This document shows, piece after piece, positions 13,136-20,786 of a stretch of DNA of 29,658 nucleotides; position 1 is the first letter of the stretch, and each line of letters starts with the position of its first letter. The notes beneath the pieces were generated by a model, which had not been told where the DNA came from, searched no databases, and saw only the letters and a list, made by a program, of their open reading frames with translations. This DNA is from JAHFLQ01 sp964432465 (GTDB lineage Bacteria > Patescibacteriota > Minisyncoccia > UBA6257 > WO2-44-18): NCBI GenBank assembly GCA_964432465.1, contig CAYSNI010000064.1, positions 1 to 29,658 on the forward strand, in the 5' to 3' direction. The position numbers and the translations under genes are program-made.

Positions 13136-14206
13136 TTAGATCTTTTCGAGAAGCAATGTCAGCTCGTTCGGATTCAGCGAATAAAGCTGGGCGTCTTCCA
13201 AGGTAATCTTCTTTTGTTTAACTAAATTCGCCAATGAACGGTTCAGACTCAACATACCGTTTTTTAAATTCGTCTCAATCACTAGGTCCAGCTGATGGGT
13301 CTTGCGCTCGCGGATCAGATTACGAATAGCGGAATTCACTAGCAGAACTTCACAGGCCGGCACGCGACCGCCGCCGATCTTCGGAATAAGTCTTTTGGAA
13401 ACAACGCCTACCAGCGTTGCCGCGAGCTGGGTCGCAATCTGCAACTGCTTCTCCGGCGGGAAGGTATCAATGATGCGATCGATTGTTTGAGAAGCAGAAT
13501 TGGTATGCAGAGTGGAAAAAACCAGGTGGCCAGTCTCCGCGGCAGTCAGCGCAGTGGAGATAGACTCCTGATCACGCATCTCACCGATCATAATCACGTC
13601 AGGATCTTGTCGGAGTACGGATTTTAATGCCCGATGAAAATCGATGGTATCCACATTAACCTCTCGCTGGGAAATCATGCATTTGTCCGGAGTAAATAAA
13701 TACTCGATCGGATCTTCAATCGTGATAATATGCTCCTTTCTGGAATGATTAATCTCATCGAGCATCGCCGCGAGCGTCGCTGATTTACCGTGTCCAGCCG
13801 GGCCAACTACAAGAACGAATCCCTGGGAAATTCCGTTAAATTGATGGAGCACCGGCGGCATCTCCATTTCATCTAAAGTTTTGATTTTCGCCGGAACCAA
13901 CCGCATCGCCGCCGCCATAAAACCTTTTTGAAAGTAGACGTTTACTCGAAAACGAGCCTTGCCCATATAATCGTACCCAAGGTCAAGTTCTTTTTCGGCT
14001 AAAAATCTACCTTTCTGTTCTTCACTTAAAAGCACCAGCACCAATCCTTCGGCTGTTTCTTTCGTCAGCTCCGGCTCGGAATCCACCGGGGCTAAGAAAC
14101 CGTCCACGCGAATATTGGGCGCGAAGCCCACGTTTAAATGGAGGTCAGAAGCGCCTCGTTTGATTGTTTCGTCTAAAAGTCCGTATAATTTTCCTTTATA
14201 ATCCAT
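13136..14206 (-). CDS. pilT: Type IV pilus retraction ATPase
   Basis: PilT is the hexameric cytoplasmic motor that disassembles type IV pili and drives twitching or DNA uptake. From ATG 14206 it is 356 residues, the normal family length. The N-terminal PAS-like domain (ASDLHLNVGFAPNIRVDG) is followed by the Walker A motif GPAGHGKS (135-142), the Asp box, Walker B with DPDVIMIGEMRD (201-212), and the His box GHLVFSTLHTNSA. The AGHGKS variant of Walker A differs from the usual TGSGKS but keeps all essential residues. A longer frame from a TTG at 14248 is less likely. The start overlaps the pilM stop by 11 nt. The single motor here leaves assembly ATPase PilB to be found elsewhere. Confidence 0.93.
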   Translation of the reverse strand: MDYKGKLYGLLDETIKRGASDLHLNVGFAPNIRVDGFLAPVDSEPELTKETAEGLVLVLLSEEQKGRFLAEKELDLGYDYMGKARFRVNVYFQKGFMAAAMRLVPAKIKTLDEMEMPPVLHQFNGISQGFVLVVGPAGHGKSATLAAMLDEINHSRKEHIITIEDPIEYLFTPDKCMISQREVNVDTIDFHRALKSVLRQDPDVIMIGEMRDQESISTALTAAETGHLVFSTLHTNSASQTIDRIIDTFPPEKQLQIATQLAATLVGVVSKRLIPKIGGGRVPACEVLLVNSAIRNLIRERKTHQLDLVIETNLKNGMLSLNRSLANLVKQKKITLEDAQLYSLNPNELTLLLEKI

Positions 14207-14867
14207 GCGCAACGCAAAGTGGCAAACTCGCTCCTCCACCACACTCAATGGTATTTAAAACCTTAAAATCAGTGGCGATTTTCTTTGCTCTTTCCATTAT
14301 AACATTTGGCGAGTTCGAGGCCATCGCAAAATCAGTCTGCGCGATATACTGAACCAAGCCGTTAGCCGCCACAGTGAAGGTGGTAGAACGATCTCCGATA
14401 TCAACAACCAAAATTGACTGCTCTTTCATACTAAAATGTTTAGCGAGCGCGGAACTTTCTAATTGAATCTTTTCCAGTCTTAATCCAGCCTGATAAAATA
14501 TCTCAGAGTAAATCTCCGCGATACGATTAGGAATCGCCGCTAGAAAATACCGTCCGACACTCAACGGTACCACGGACATCGTAAAAGTTCCGGACACGGC
14601 AGGAATGTATTTATCTTCCGGCGCTTCGGCGACTAGGGTAAACGCTAAAAAGGCCGGAATAGCCGCAACCGCCGAGGTTGCAGTTGTCCCCATAGAAAAA
14701 AGCAACTGCTTAAGATTTCGCGCCACATCTTCAATATCAATTCTTTGAATACTGGTGTGAAAAGGCTTATTTTTACGCGCCAAAATACCCCAGCGGATCG
14801 CAGTGCCCTGATCGTCTTTTTCTATTATTTTTATCGAACTTGTGCCAATATCAACTGCTAAATACAT
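14196..14867 (-). CDS. pilM: Compact PilM-like type IV pilus assembly protein
   Basis: PilM is an actin-like cytoplasmic ATP-binding protein that links the pilus motor to the inner-membrane PilN. The actin-fold phosphate motifs are clear: phosphate 1 LAVDIGTSSIKII at residues 3-15 and phosphate 2 VVDIGDRSTTFTV around 175-187, with a final adenosine-type motif CGGGASLP near the C-terminus. At 223 residues it is much shorter than the usual roughly 350, with the inner subdomain insertions reduced. It ends almost immediately after the GGG motif (stop 14196) and overlaps pilT. It is first in the operon. The shortness could be natural reduction in this lineage or a C-terminal truncation. I cannot see a continuation in another frame because pilT starts there. 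Confidence 0.75.
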   Translation of the reverse strand: MYLAVDIGTSSIKIIEKDDQGTAIRWGILARKNKPFHTSIQRIDIEDVARNLKQLLFSMGTTATSAVAAIPAFLAFTLVAEAPEDKYIPAVSGTFTMSVVPLSVGRYFLAAIPNRIAEIYSEIFYQAGLRLEKIQLESSALAKHFSMKEQSILVVDIGDRSTTFTVAANGLVQYIAQTDFAMASNSPNVIMERAKKIATDFKVLNTIECGGGASLPLCVAHGL

Positions 14868-14875
14868 AAAGGGAA

Positions 14876-14902
14876 TTGACCTGACTACTCTAATTGACCT
14901 AA
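14876..14902. repeat. Direct repeat AATTGACCT between pilM and comF
   Basis: AATTGACCT occurs twice with an 18-nt period (about 14875-14883 and 14893-14901) in the 64-nt divergent gap. A third copy is at 22861-22869 upstream of the cohesin gene. It may be a regulator site or a dispersed AT-rich repeat. No clean promoter was recognised for pilM or comF. Confidence 0.4.
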
Positions 14903-14931
14903 ATTAGTTAACTGAACTGAAAATAATTTAT

Positions 14932-15588
14932 ATGAAATGGCTTCAAACATTTAAACTCCTGCTACTCGACGCGCTCTTCCCTATTCCGGAATTACCGCCG
15001 AACATCCGGCTTCACGATACGCTGTTTTGCCCACGCTGTCGAGCGCGTCTGGCAAACAATAAAATGATTTGCCACAAGGATTCCCAATTCCTTTTAGCCG
15101 CGGCGACCCAGTATGAAGATCCAATAAAATCACTCATCTGGCATCTCAAGTACCGCAACCGCGCCACGCTCTCCGAGCCATTGAGTAAACTCGCCATCAA
15201 CTATCTCGACAAGCTAAGCCTTCCTATTGCTCATTTTATCACGATTCCGATCCCGCTTTCGGAGGCGCGACAACGTGAGCGTGGCTACAACCAGGCCGAG
15301 CTGATCGCAAAAATAATTGCGGGGCGGTACGGATTACCAATTGAAACAAGCGCCCTGATTCGTCAGCGACACGGGAAGCCACAGGCGGAGATCAAAGGCT
15401 GGGATGAGCGAAAGAAAAATATCGCAGGAAGTTTCGGTATACTACATCCCGAGCTGATCAAGGACAAAAATATCTTACTTGTCGACGACGTCTTCACTTC
15501 TGGTGCCACGATAGCCGAAGCAGCCCATCAGCTCAAAGACTTTGGCGCCAAAAAAATCATCGCCCTCGTCATCGCCAAAGCCGGGTGA
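14932..15588 (+). CDS. comF: ComF-family phosphoribosyltransferase
   Basis: A 218-residue ComF/GntX-type protein associated with natural DNA uptake, presumed cytoplasmic. The N-terminal part holds a zinc-ribbon remnant (CPRCRARL, then a single further Cys in MICHK, so the second CxxC is incomplete). The core WHLKYRNR and RERGYNQAELIAK are family signatures, and the PRPP-binding loop is ILLVDDVFTSGATI near residues 182-195. ComF is thought to work with ComFA helicase in bringing single-stranded DNA into the cell. Its position back-to-back with pilM-pilT-pilD fits a pilus-driven competence system. No Shine-Dalgarno site is apparent at ATG 14932. The enzyme activity of ComF proteins is not established. 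Confidence 0.9.
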   Translation: MKWLQTFKLLLLDALFPIPELPPNIRLHDTLFCPRCRARLANNKMICHKDSQFLLAAATQYEDPIKSLIWHLKYRNRATLSEPLSKLAINYLDKLSLPIAHFITIPIPLSEARQRERGYNQAELIAKIIAGRYGLPIETSALIRQRHGKPQAEIKGWDERKKNIAGSFGILHPELIKDKNILLVDDVFTSGATIAEAAHQLKDFGAKKIIALVIAKAG

Positions 15589-15627
15589 AGTACTTTTGTC
15601 ACGCCAAGCGTATTACATCACGTTTCG

Positions 15628-18243
15628 TTAAGCCCCGTTCAATTTAATTCGTCGCAATAGCCATTTCCCTAACTCAATCGCAATAATATTCACCAATCCC
15701 ACAAGCGCGATCCCGACAAGCCAGATCGGCGGTAAGGCCACCGTGCCCATAATACTTTGCAGGAAAGGAGTATACACAACCGCCGCCACGGACCCGAGAC
15801 CCAATAAAACTCCGACTACTAGGAATGGGTTAGAGAATGGATTATAGCTGAACACTGGTTTTCGTAAGCTCCGCACGGAAAAAATTACAAACAACGAATA
15901 ACTGGCGAACGTGGCGAAAATAAACGTCCTAACCACATCCGGATCCAAGCCTTGCTTGTTCAGGTAGTGATAGATCAAAAAAATCAGAATACTAGTCGGT
16001 ATGCCGATTAGCAACGTAATGAAGGTCATTTCCTTATCAAAGAGGTTCACTCCCATCTTCTTCTTTTTTTCCAGTAAGTAATCCACGTGATTTTCAAAAG
16101 CGAGCGCTAAAGCCGGAAAAGTGTCGGCGATAAAATTTACGAAAAGGATCTGGATGGCATTAATCGGGAGATTTAAGCCAAATGCGATACTGCCACCAAT
16201 CAAAATCATTTCACCAAATACGGAAGTAGATAGATAGACGATTACTTTGCGAATATTTTCTAAAATTCGCCTGCCTTCCTCAATCGCCGCAACAATTGTA
16301 ATAAAGTTATCATCTAACAACACCAGATCAGAAACGTCCTTGGCCACATCCGTACCCGAACCCATTGCTATACCAATGTCTGCCTCTTTAAGACACGCGG
16401 CGTCATTGATACCATCTCCGGTCATTGCTACCACTTCGCCAATAGATTTAAAGGCCTGCGCTACTCTTAATTTTCCTTCCGGACTTACTCTGGCGACAAT
16501 TTTTAAAATAGGAAGTTTTCGCTTTAACTCTTCATCCGTAAGCGCGTCTAGCTCTGCCCCGTCAATTACTTGATCGCGATCCACGATCATTCCCAGCTCT
16601 TTCGCGACTGCCTGCGCCGTACCTCGATGATCCCCGGTAATAATCATTGTTCGAATACCGGCCTTTTCCACCTTCTCAATCGCTTCTTTAGCGCCCGGAC
16701 GCACCGGATCCCGAAAGGAAATAGTCGCGACAAATTTTAATTTTTCAAACACAGATTTTTCTCTTAGAGAAATCTCTTTGCCGCTTTTAATCTCTTTTAC
16801 GGCTAAACCCAGTACGCGCGCGCCGTCAAAAGCCATCTTCTCTATTTCATGGATCATTGCCTTTTTTTCATCTTCTGGCAGATCAGAATTTTTAATTAAA
16901 ATCTCCGGCGCGCCGAACACGTTGAGGCGGAAGGCGTACTTCTCTCCATCCTTGGTTAAGGAAGCGGAAAATTTATTTTTAGAATTAAATGGAAGCATAT
17001 CAAACACCTCAACGTCACGCTTGAGCGCCGGCAACATCACGCCCAACTTCGCCGCGGCTTTCGCTAGAGCTACTTCCAAAGGCCGCCCAATCACTCGCCA
17101 TTTTTCGTAATGATCCCGCGGATTTTCAATTACAACGTCCGTATTGAGTAGAGATAGTCGCAAAGATTCTTCTTTGGTATAGCCACGCGAGAAAATTCTT
17201 ATTTCCCCCATCTCCATTTTTGCCTGCGTCAGAGTACCGGTTTTATCAGTAAGAATGATCGTCGTATTTCCCAAAGTTTCGGCCGCCAACAACTTACGCA
17301 CTACGCCATTTCGTTTAGCCAATCTCTGCACGCCAATTGCCAAGATCACCGTCAACGCTACCGGCAAACCCTCCGGAACCGCCGCCACGGCAATAGCCAC
17401 CGCGATCAGAAACATGTCGAGAAGCGGCTTGCCGGCGTACAAACCAAGTACAAACACAATCAGAGTAAGACCAAGAAGCGCGATGCTAGCTCGTAGACTA
17501 AAACGGGAAATCGCCGCCTGAAGCGGAGTTTTCTCCTTCTCAACAACCGCGACAATACTCGCGATCTTTCCAAGTTCCGTACTATAACCGGTCGCGCAAA
17601 CGACCGCGTTAGCAAATCCTTGCACGACTAATGTTCCGCTAAAGGCCACAGACTTCCGATCAGCCAGTACGGCCTTGAAGCTGGATGGTTCGGTGGTTTT
17701 ATTCACCGGCAATGACTCCCCGGTAAGAATGGCCTCGTCAACCATAAAGTCATTGGCATAAATCAATCGGCAATCCGCCGGCACCCGATCACCCTGCGCA
17801 AGATGGACTATGTCACCGGGGACTAGTTCGCTGGCCTCAACTTCCATCTCTTGTCCATTCCGAAAAACTCGAGTTCGTTCAATAATATAACTTTTTAAAT
17901 GGGCCAAAGCTCGCTCCGCTTTACTCTCCTGATAAAAGCCTAAAATCACATTCGCGATCACGACTGCGATAATCACGCCGGCATCCTTCCAATCCTTCAG
18001 AAACATCGTGATCAGACTGGCGCCAAGTAATAAACTTAGTAAAGGACTTTTAAACTGGCGGAAAAATATCGTAAAATGCGAGAATCCTGTGCTATGCGGC
18101 AAAATATTGTGATCAAAAATCACCCGACGATCTGTGGCCTCGTCTTCATTGAGTCCACCTCTAGTAGTTTCTAAAATATCTAAAACCTCTCCTATCGGAA
18201 GAGCCCAAAAAGACCGCTGTAGAACGTCTTTCGTAATCGACAT
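15628..18243 (-). CDS. P-type cation-transporting ATPase (type II, Ca2+-ATPase-like)
   Basis: An 871-residue P2-type pump moving cations across the inner membrane with ATP. It has the cation-ATPase N-terminal domain, TGES in the actuator domain (174-177), the phosphorylated Asp333 in DKTGT, the hinge motif TGDGIND (608-614), and PEGLP in helix M4 (290-294). M6 has NFIADTFPALALAFE, where Asn and Asp are candidate calcium ligands. Overall it resembles SERCA/PMCA-like bacterial calcium pumps, but selectivity cannot be settled by reading. The usual NDAPALK in the hinge is NDAACLK here, losing the Pro. About ten membrane spans are predicted. An extended -10 box (TGGTAGAAT) ends 11 nt before the ATG, implying a leaderless message. 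The gene is convergent with comF, and no terminator hairpin is obvious in the 39-nt gap. Confidence 0.92.
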   Translation of the reverse strand: MSITKDVLQRSFWALPIGEVLDILETTRGGLNEDEATDRRVIFDHNILPHSTGFSHFTIFFRQFKSPLLSLLLGASLITMFLKDWKDAGVIIAVVIANVILGFYQESKAERALAHLKSYIIERTRVFRNGQEMEVEASELVPGDIVHLAQGDRVPADCRLIYANDFMVDEAILTGESLPVNKTTEPSSFKAVLADRKSVAFSGTLVVQGFANAVVCATGYSTELGKIASIVAVVEKEKTPLQAAISRFSLRASIALLGLTLIVFVLGLYAGKPLLDMFLIAVAIAVAAVPEGLPVALTVILAIGVQRLAKRNGVVRKLLAAETLGNTTIILTDKTGTLTQAKMEMGEIRIFSRGYTKEESLRLSLLNTDVVIENPRDHYEKWRVIGRPLEVALAKAAAKLGVMLPALKRDVEVFDMLPFNSKNKFSASLTKDGEKYAFRLNVFGAPEILIKNSDLPEDEKKAMIHEIEKMAFDGARVLGLAVKEIKSGKEISLREKSVFEKLKFVATISFRDPVRPGAKEAIEKVEKAGIRTMIITGDHRGTAQAVAKELGMIVDRDQVIDGAELDALTDEELKRKLPILKIVARVSPEGKLRVAQAFKSIGEVVAMTGDGINDAACLKEADIGIAMGSGTDVAKDVSDLVLLDDNFITIVAAIEEGRRILENIRKVIVYLSTSVFGEMILIGGSIAFGLNLPINAIQILFVNFIADTFPALALAFENHVDYLLEKKKKMGVNLFDKEMTFITLLIGIPTSILIFLIYHYLNKQGLDPDVVRTFIFATFASYSLFVIFSVRSLRKPVFSYNPFSNPFLVVGVLLGLGSVAAVVYTPFLQSIMGTVALPPIWLVGIALVGLVNIIAIELGKWLLRRIKLNGA

Positions 18244-18253
18244 ATCTTATTTA

Positions 18254-18262
18254 ATTCTACCA
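18254..18262 (-). promoter_or_regulatory. Extended -10 promoter of the P-type ATPase
   Basis: TGGTAGAAT on the minus strand, with its last base 11 nt before the ATG at 18243. The predicted leader is about 4 nt. No convincing -35 is seen. Confidence 0.5.
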
Positions 18263-18321
18263 TGTGCTAATTTTTATTTTGCCAACAAGCCAAATCTGAG
18301 TTAAAGTGGTTTGGTAATGTA

Positions 18322-18373
18322 AGGCTAGACAGGATCGCCGACTTGAGAAATGGAATCGGCAAGCATAGCCGTG
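18322..18373 (+). other. Nested stem potential upstream of tRNA-Ser
   Basis: GGCTA near 18322 can pair with TAGCC near 18366, enclosing GCCGA/TCGGC. The stretch 18263-18387 shows no gene. It may be the tRNA-Ser leader; no family is recognised and no clear promoter is seen. Confidence 0.2.
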
Positions 18374-18395
18374 GAAGTAGCGACGGACACACAGC

Positions 18396-18482
18396 GGAGG
18401 CGTGCCTGAGCGGTTGAAAGGGCTTGTCTTGAAAACAAGTATACTGGAAACAGTATCGAAGGTTCGAATCCTTCCGCCTCCG
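18396..18482 (+). tRNA. tRNA-Ser (anticodon UGA)
   Basis: Acceptor GGAGGCG/CGCCTCC, D-arm with the GAGCGG-TTGAAAGG loop, anticodon arm CTTGT-CTTGAAA-ACAAG (anticodon TGA), a long class II variable arm TATACTGGAAACAGTATC, T-arm AAGG-TTCGAAT-CCTT, discriminator G. CCA is not encoded. The 5' flank CACACAGC and the 3' flank GCTGTGTG (including the discriminator) are complementary, lengthening the acceptor helix in the precursor. Confidence 0.95.
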
Positions 18483-18529
18483 CTGTGTGCCGGTCTCTAT
18501 CGGCAAATCCTCCACCCTCCGCCAGGTTC

Positions 18530-18538
18530 TGTTATAAT
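18530..18538 (+). promoter_or_regulatory. Extended -10 promoter for the gene at 18565
   Basis: TGTTATAAT is a consensus extended -10. The predicted start is near 18545, leaving a 20-nt leader with AAAGGA about 8 nt before the ATG. Confidence 0.6.
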
Positions 18539-18564
18539 AAATCTGCTCTTTGAAAGGATCACTG

Positions 18565-19239
18565 ATGGGCGATAATATAAATCTCACTTTGCCCGAAACC
18601 GCGCAAAAAATAGTTGGAAAAGATAATTTTATCAGCCTAGAAGAGGCACGGAGTATTTTCCCGAATGAAATAATCAATACTTACAACCTTGACCTAGTGC
18701 CGTTCAGTGAAAAACTTTTGTTTCACTGTAGCGAGGCGGAACAGCCATTCATACTATTCCCGGCTTTCCCCGCCGCGAATAATCTCCCGCTTACCATCAA
18801 AAACCTTCGCAATTATATCATGAAGTTAAAGCGCTGGGATCTTTTTCTTCCTTTCTCAAAAGATCTAGAATTGCGAATGCCGAGCTTTATTAATAAAATC
18901 ACCTGCCAACCCCGCTGGTACCTGCTCTCAAGAAAGGTGCTGGAGATTAACTCTCTAAAAAAGTTTTGCGCGGAAAATGAATACACCTATAAAAATTTTC
19001 GCGCTGCTCCGGCAGTAGTCTATATCTACGCCTGGCTTCTTTTCCGGTTAATAAGGAAGGAGACTCTTTTTTTAGAAGATCTCCTTCATACCGGCGACAA
19101 ATACGCTGATCGCATTTACGCCGGAATGGCCTATCTGAACTTCAAAGCCGGTAAGATCGGAATCGGCAATCTGGTCAATCCAATTGAGAACCTTAAGGAC
19201 ATTGGCTACTCTCCGTCAGTTGATCCTTACACTGAATAA
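18565..19239 (+). CDS. Uncharacterised cytoplasmic protein (224 aa)
   Basis: A 224-residue protein beginning MGDNINLT. The start at ATG 18565 is set by AAAGGA upstream; a TTG at 18550 in the same frame would overlap that site. I recognise no domain. It has a mixed helix/strand look, with FILFPAFPAANNLPLTIKNL near residues 63-82, a Trp/Arg-rich middle (QPRWYLLSRKVLEINSL), and a hydrophobic segment AVVYIYAWLLFRLIR near residue 155 that is probably buried rather than a membrane span. The C-terminal part is Gly/Asn-rich (FKAGKIGIGNLVNPIENL). It has its own promoter and a shared terminator with folA, so it is monocistronic. The composition is like its neighbours, so recent transfer is not indicated. 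Confidence 0.75.
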   Translation: MGDNINLTLPETAQKIVGKDNFISLEEARSIFPNEIINTYNLDLVPFSEKLLFHCSEAEQPFILFPAFPAANNLPLTIKNLRNYIMKLKRWDLFLPFSKDLELRMPSFINKITCQPRWYLLSRKVLEINSLKKFCAENEYTYKNFRAAPAVVYIYAWLLFRLIRKETLFLEDLLHTGDKYADRIYAGMAYLNFKAGKIGIGNLVNPIENLKDIGYSPSVDPYTE

Positions 19240-19244
19240 AAATA

Positions 19245-19275
19245 GACCTCGCGGTTACGCGGGGTCTTTTATTTT
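19245..19275. terminator. Bidirectional terminator between the 18565 gene and folA
   Basis: GACCTCGCG (19245-19253) pairs with CGCGGGGTC (19258-19266) with one G-U pair, then TTTTATTTT on the plus strand; A-rich sequence on the other side gives a U-tract on the minus strand. The folA stop codon lies in the loop. Confidence 0.8.
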
Positions 19276-19770
19276 ACTTCTATCGAATTCGAGAAAATAC
19301 GCCATAAACTTCTCTTCGTCCTTGCCGTTCCACCCAGTACAATAGCTATAAACACATCGCCAAACGTTACTATCTATCGCCGGGAAAAAAGCGTCTCCAT
19401 CAAAATATTTTTCAATTCTCGTCAAATAAATCTTATCCGCTATCGACATCATCTGCCGGTAAATTTCCGATCCACCGATGCAAAAAATTTCGCCACCAGC
19501 GCTTTCCGCCCGCGCCACAGCCTCTTCAACCGAGGCGGCAACTAGCACACCGATATTGGACGAATCGTAACTCGCACGGCGACTAACTACTATGTTCAGC
19601 CTATTCGGCAAAGGCTTCCCGATGGACTCAAAAGTTTTACGCCCCATAATTACCGGCCGACCAAGAGTCAGCTGCTTAAATCGCTTCAAATCCTCCGGAA
19701 AATGCCAGGGTAATTCCCCATTCCTTCCTATCACGCCGTTACTTGAGACTGCCGCAATCAGAGAGATCAT
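19255..19770 (-). CDS. folA: Dihydrofolate reductase
   Basis: FolA reduces dihydrofolate to tetrahydrofolate with NADPH, regenerating the cofactor consumed by thymidylate synthase. The family is clear in 171 residues: the start MISLIAAVSSNGVIGRNGELPW, WHFPEDLKRFK carrying the substrate-binding acidic residue, the NADPH-binding GRPVIMGRKTFESIG, and the second nucleotide motif IFCIGGSEIYRQ. The ATG overlaps the thyA stop by 4 nt (ATGA), so the two are translationally coupled, a common and functionally sensible pairing. The stop codon sits in the loop of the terminator hairpin. The last dozen residues (DRSKIKDPA) are slightly longer than usual. Confidence 0.95.
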   Translation of the reverse strand: MISLIAAVSSNGVIGRNGELPWHFPEDLKRFKQLTLGRPVIMGRKTFESIGKPLPNRLNIVVSRRASYDSSNIGVLVAASVEEAVARAESAGGEIFCIGGSEIYRQMMSIADKIYLTRIEKYFDGDAFFPAIDSNVWRCVYSYCTGWNGKDEEKFMAYFLEFDRSKIKDPA

Positions 19771-20588
19771 ACCGCCATCTCCGCTTTAATCGCCGGATGC
19801 GACTGGTAGCCGATTAGTTTGATATCATCCATGGTAAATCCATCAATGCTTTTCACTTCTGGGTTAAGCCAGAGATTGGGTAAAGCCAGCGGCTCCCGAG
19901 TAAGCTGCAGCTTAACCTGCTCGAAATGATTCTGGTAGATATGCACATCATTGAAGCTAAACACAGCTTCTTTGGCCTTCGTGCCGGTTACCTGAGCCAC
20001 CATCGCGAGTAACAAAGCATAAGAAGAAATATTGAACGGCACGCCCAGAAAAGTATCACAACTGCGCTGAACCATGTACAAAGAAATTTCACCGTTCGCT
20101 ACGTAAAATTGATAGAGCATGTGACAAGGCGGCAGCGCCATCTGCCCCAACTCGCCGGGATTCCAAGCCGTCACAATCAGCCGCCGATCATTCGGATCTT
20201 TCTTAATCCTCTCAATCACCTCGCCGAGCTGGTCAATTTCTCTGCCATCAGGAGCCTGCCATTTCCGCCACTGCACGCCATATACCCGCCCAAGATCACC
20301 GTCAAATCTGGCCTTGGGCTTCCAATAAGAAGCTTCGGCATTCGCGTCCCAAATTCGACAGCCAAGCTTCTGCAACTCTTTCACGTCGGAACTGCCGGTA
20401 AGAAACCAGAGCAACTCAGCCTTAATCAGATTGAAAGAAATTTTCTTGGTAGTAACGATCGGAAAACCTTCGCGCATATCAAAGCGCATCGTGCGCACGA
20501 AAAGTGAGCGATTGCCCACGCCAGTACGATCCGATCGATCAACGCCAGTCTCCAAAATTTCCTTCAGCGTATCAAGATACTGCCTCAC
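19767..20588 (-). CDS. thyA: Thymidylate synthase (ThyA type)
   Basis: ThyA methylates dUMP to dTMP with methylene-tetrahydrofolate. From the chosen start it has 273 residues, close to the E. coli length. Signatures include DRTGVGN (phosphate-binding Arg), PCHMLYQFYV with nucleophile Cys155, QRSCDTFLGVPFNISSY at about 174-190, and the C-terminal ends VHIYQNH and HPAIKAEMAV. I choose GTG 20588 because AAGGAG sits 6 nt upstream of it; the longer frame from TTG 20606 contains that site inside the coding sequence. It is transcribed from an extended -10 at 20639-20631 with a 36-nt leader and overlaps folA. Folate-dependent ThyA with FolA, rather than ThyX, is used here. Confidence 0.95.
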   Translation of the reverse strand: MRQYLDTLKEILETGVDRSDRTGVGNRSLFVRTMRFDMREGFPIVTTKKISFNLIKAELLWFLTGSSDVKELQKLGCRIWDANAEASYWKPKARFDGDLGRVYGVQWRKWQAPDGREIDQLGEVIERIKKDPNDRRLIVTAWNPGELGQMALPPCHMLYQFYVANGEISLYMVQRSCDTFLGVPFNISSYALLLAMVAQVTGTKAKEAVFSFNDVHIYQNHFEQVKLQLTREPLALPNLWLNPEVKSIDGFTMDDIKLIGYQSHPAIKAEMAV

Positions 20589-20630
20589 TTGTAGCTCCTT
20601 TACCAATCCACTATCAAAAAACTACCTAAA

Positions 20631-20639
20631 ATTATACCA
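20631..20639 (-). promoter_or_regulatory. Extended -10 promoter of thyA-folA
   Basis: TGGTATAAT on the minus strand, inside one arm of the inverted repeat at 20632-20782. The predicted start is near 20624. Confidence 0.6.
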
Positions 20640-20782
20640 GGTAAGTAGAAACTCGACTATTTTCCCTACAAAAAATCCTAAGTTGCTTACTGCTGAGATA
20701 GTGTGATATTGGTAATCCACGGCAATATACACATAACTTCGAGAAGGCCACATCGCAGTCGAGTTTTCACTTCCTGGTTATA
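20632..20782. repeat. Intergenic inverted-repeat element (MITE-like)
   Basis: The 27-nt arm at 20632-20658 is an imperfect inverted copy of 20757-20782. The last 10 nt, AAACTCGACT against AGTCGAGTTT, are perfect and the rest matches with small indels through CCAGG/CCTGG and TATA. The 98 nt between carry no gene but contain an ATATTG..CAATAT stem. The element fills most of the gap between the cohesin gene and thyA, and one arm supplies the thyA -10 box. Confidence 0.6.
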
Positions 20783-20786
20783 CCAG

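Noticed and set aside
14207..14248. N-terminal extension of PilT from a TTG at 14248
   Set aside because: It would overlap pilM by 53 nt. The 356-residue form from ATG 14206 matches the family length.
15589..15627. Terminator between comF and the P-type ATPase
   Set aside because: Only a 4-bp ACGC/GCGT stem is present with no U-tract, too weak to call.
18267..18677. 136-codon minus-strand frame across tRNA-Ser
   Set aside because: It runs through the tRNA gene and the 5' end of a well-supported plus-strand gene.
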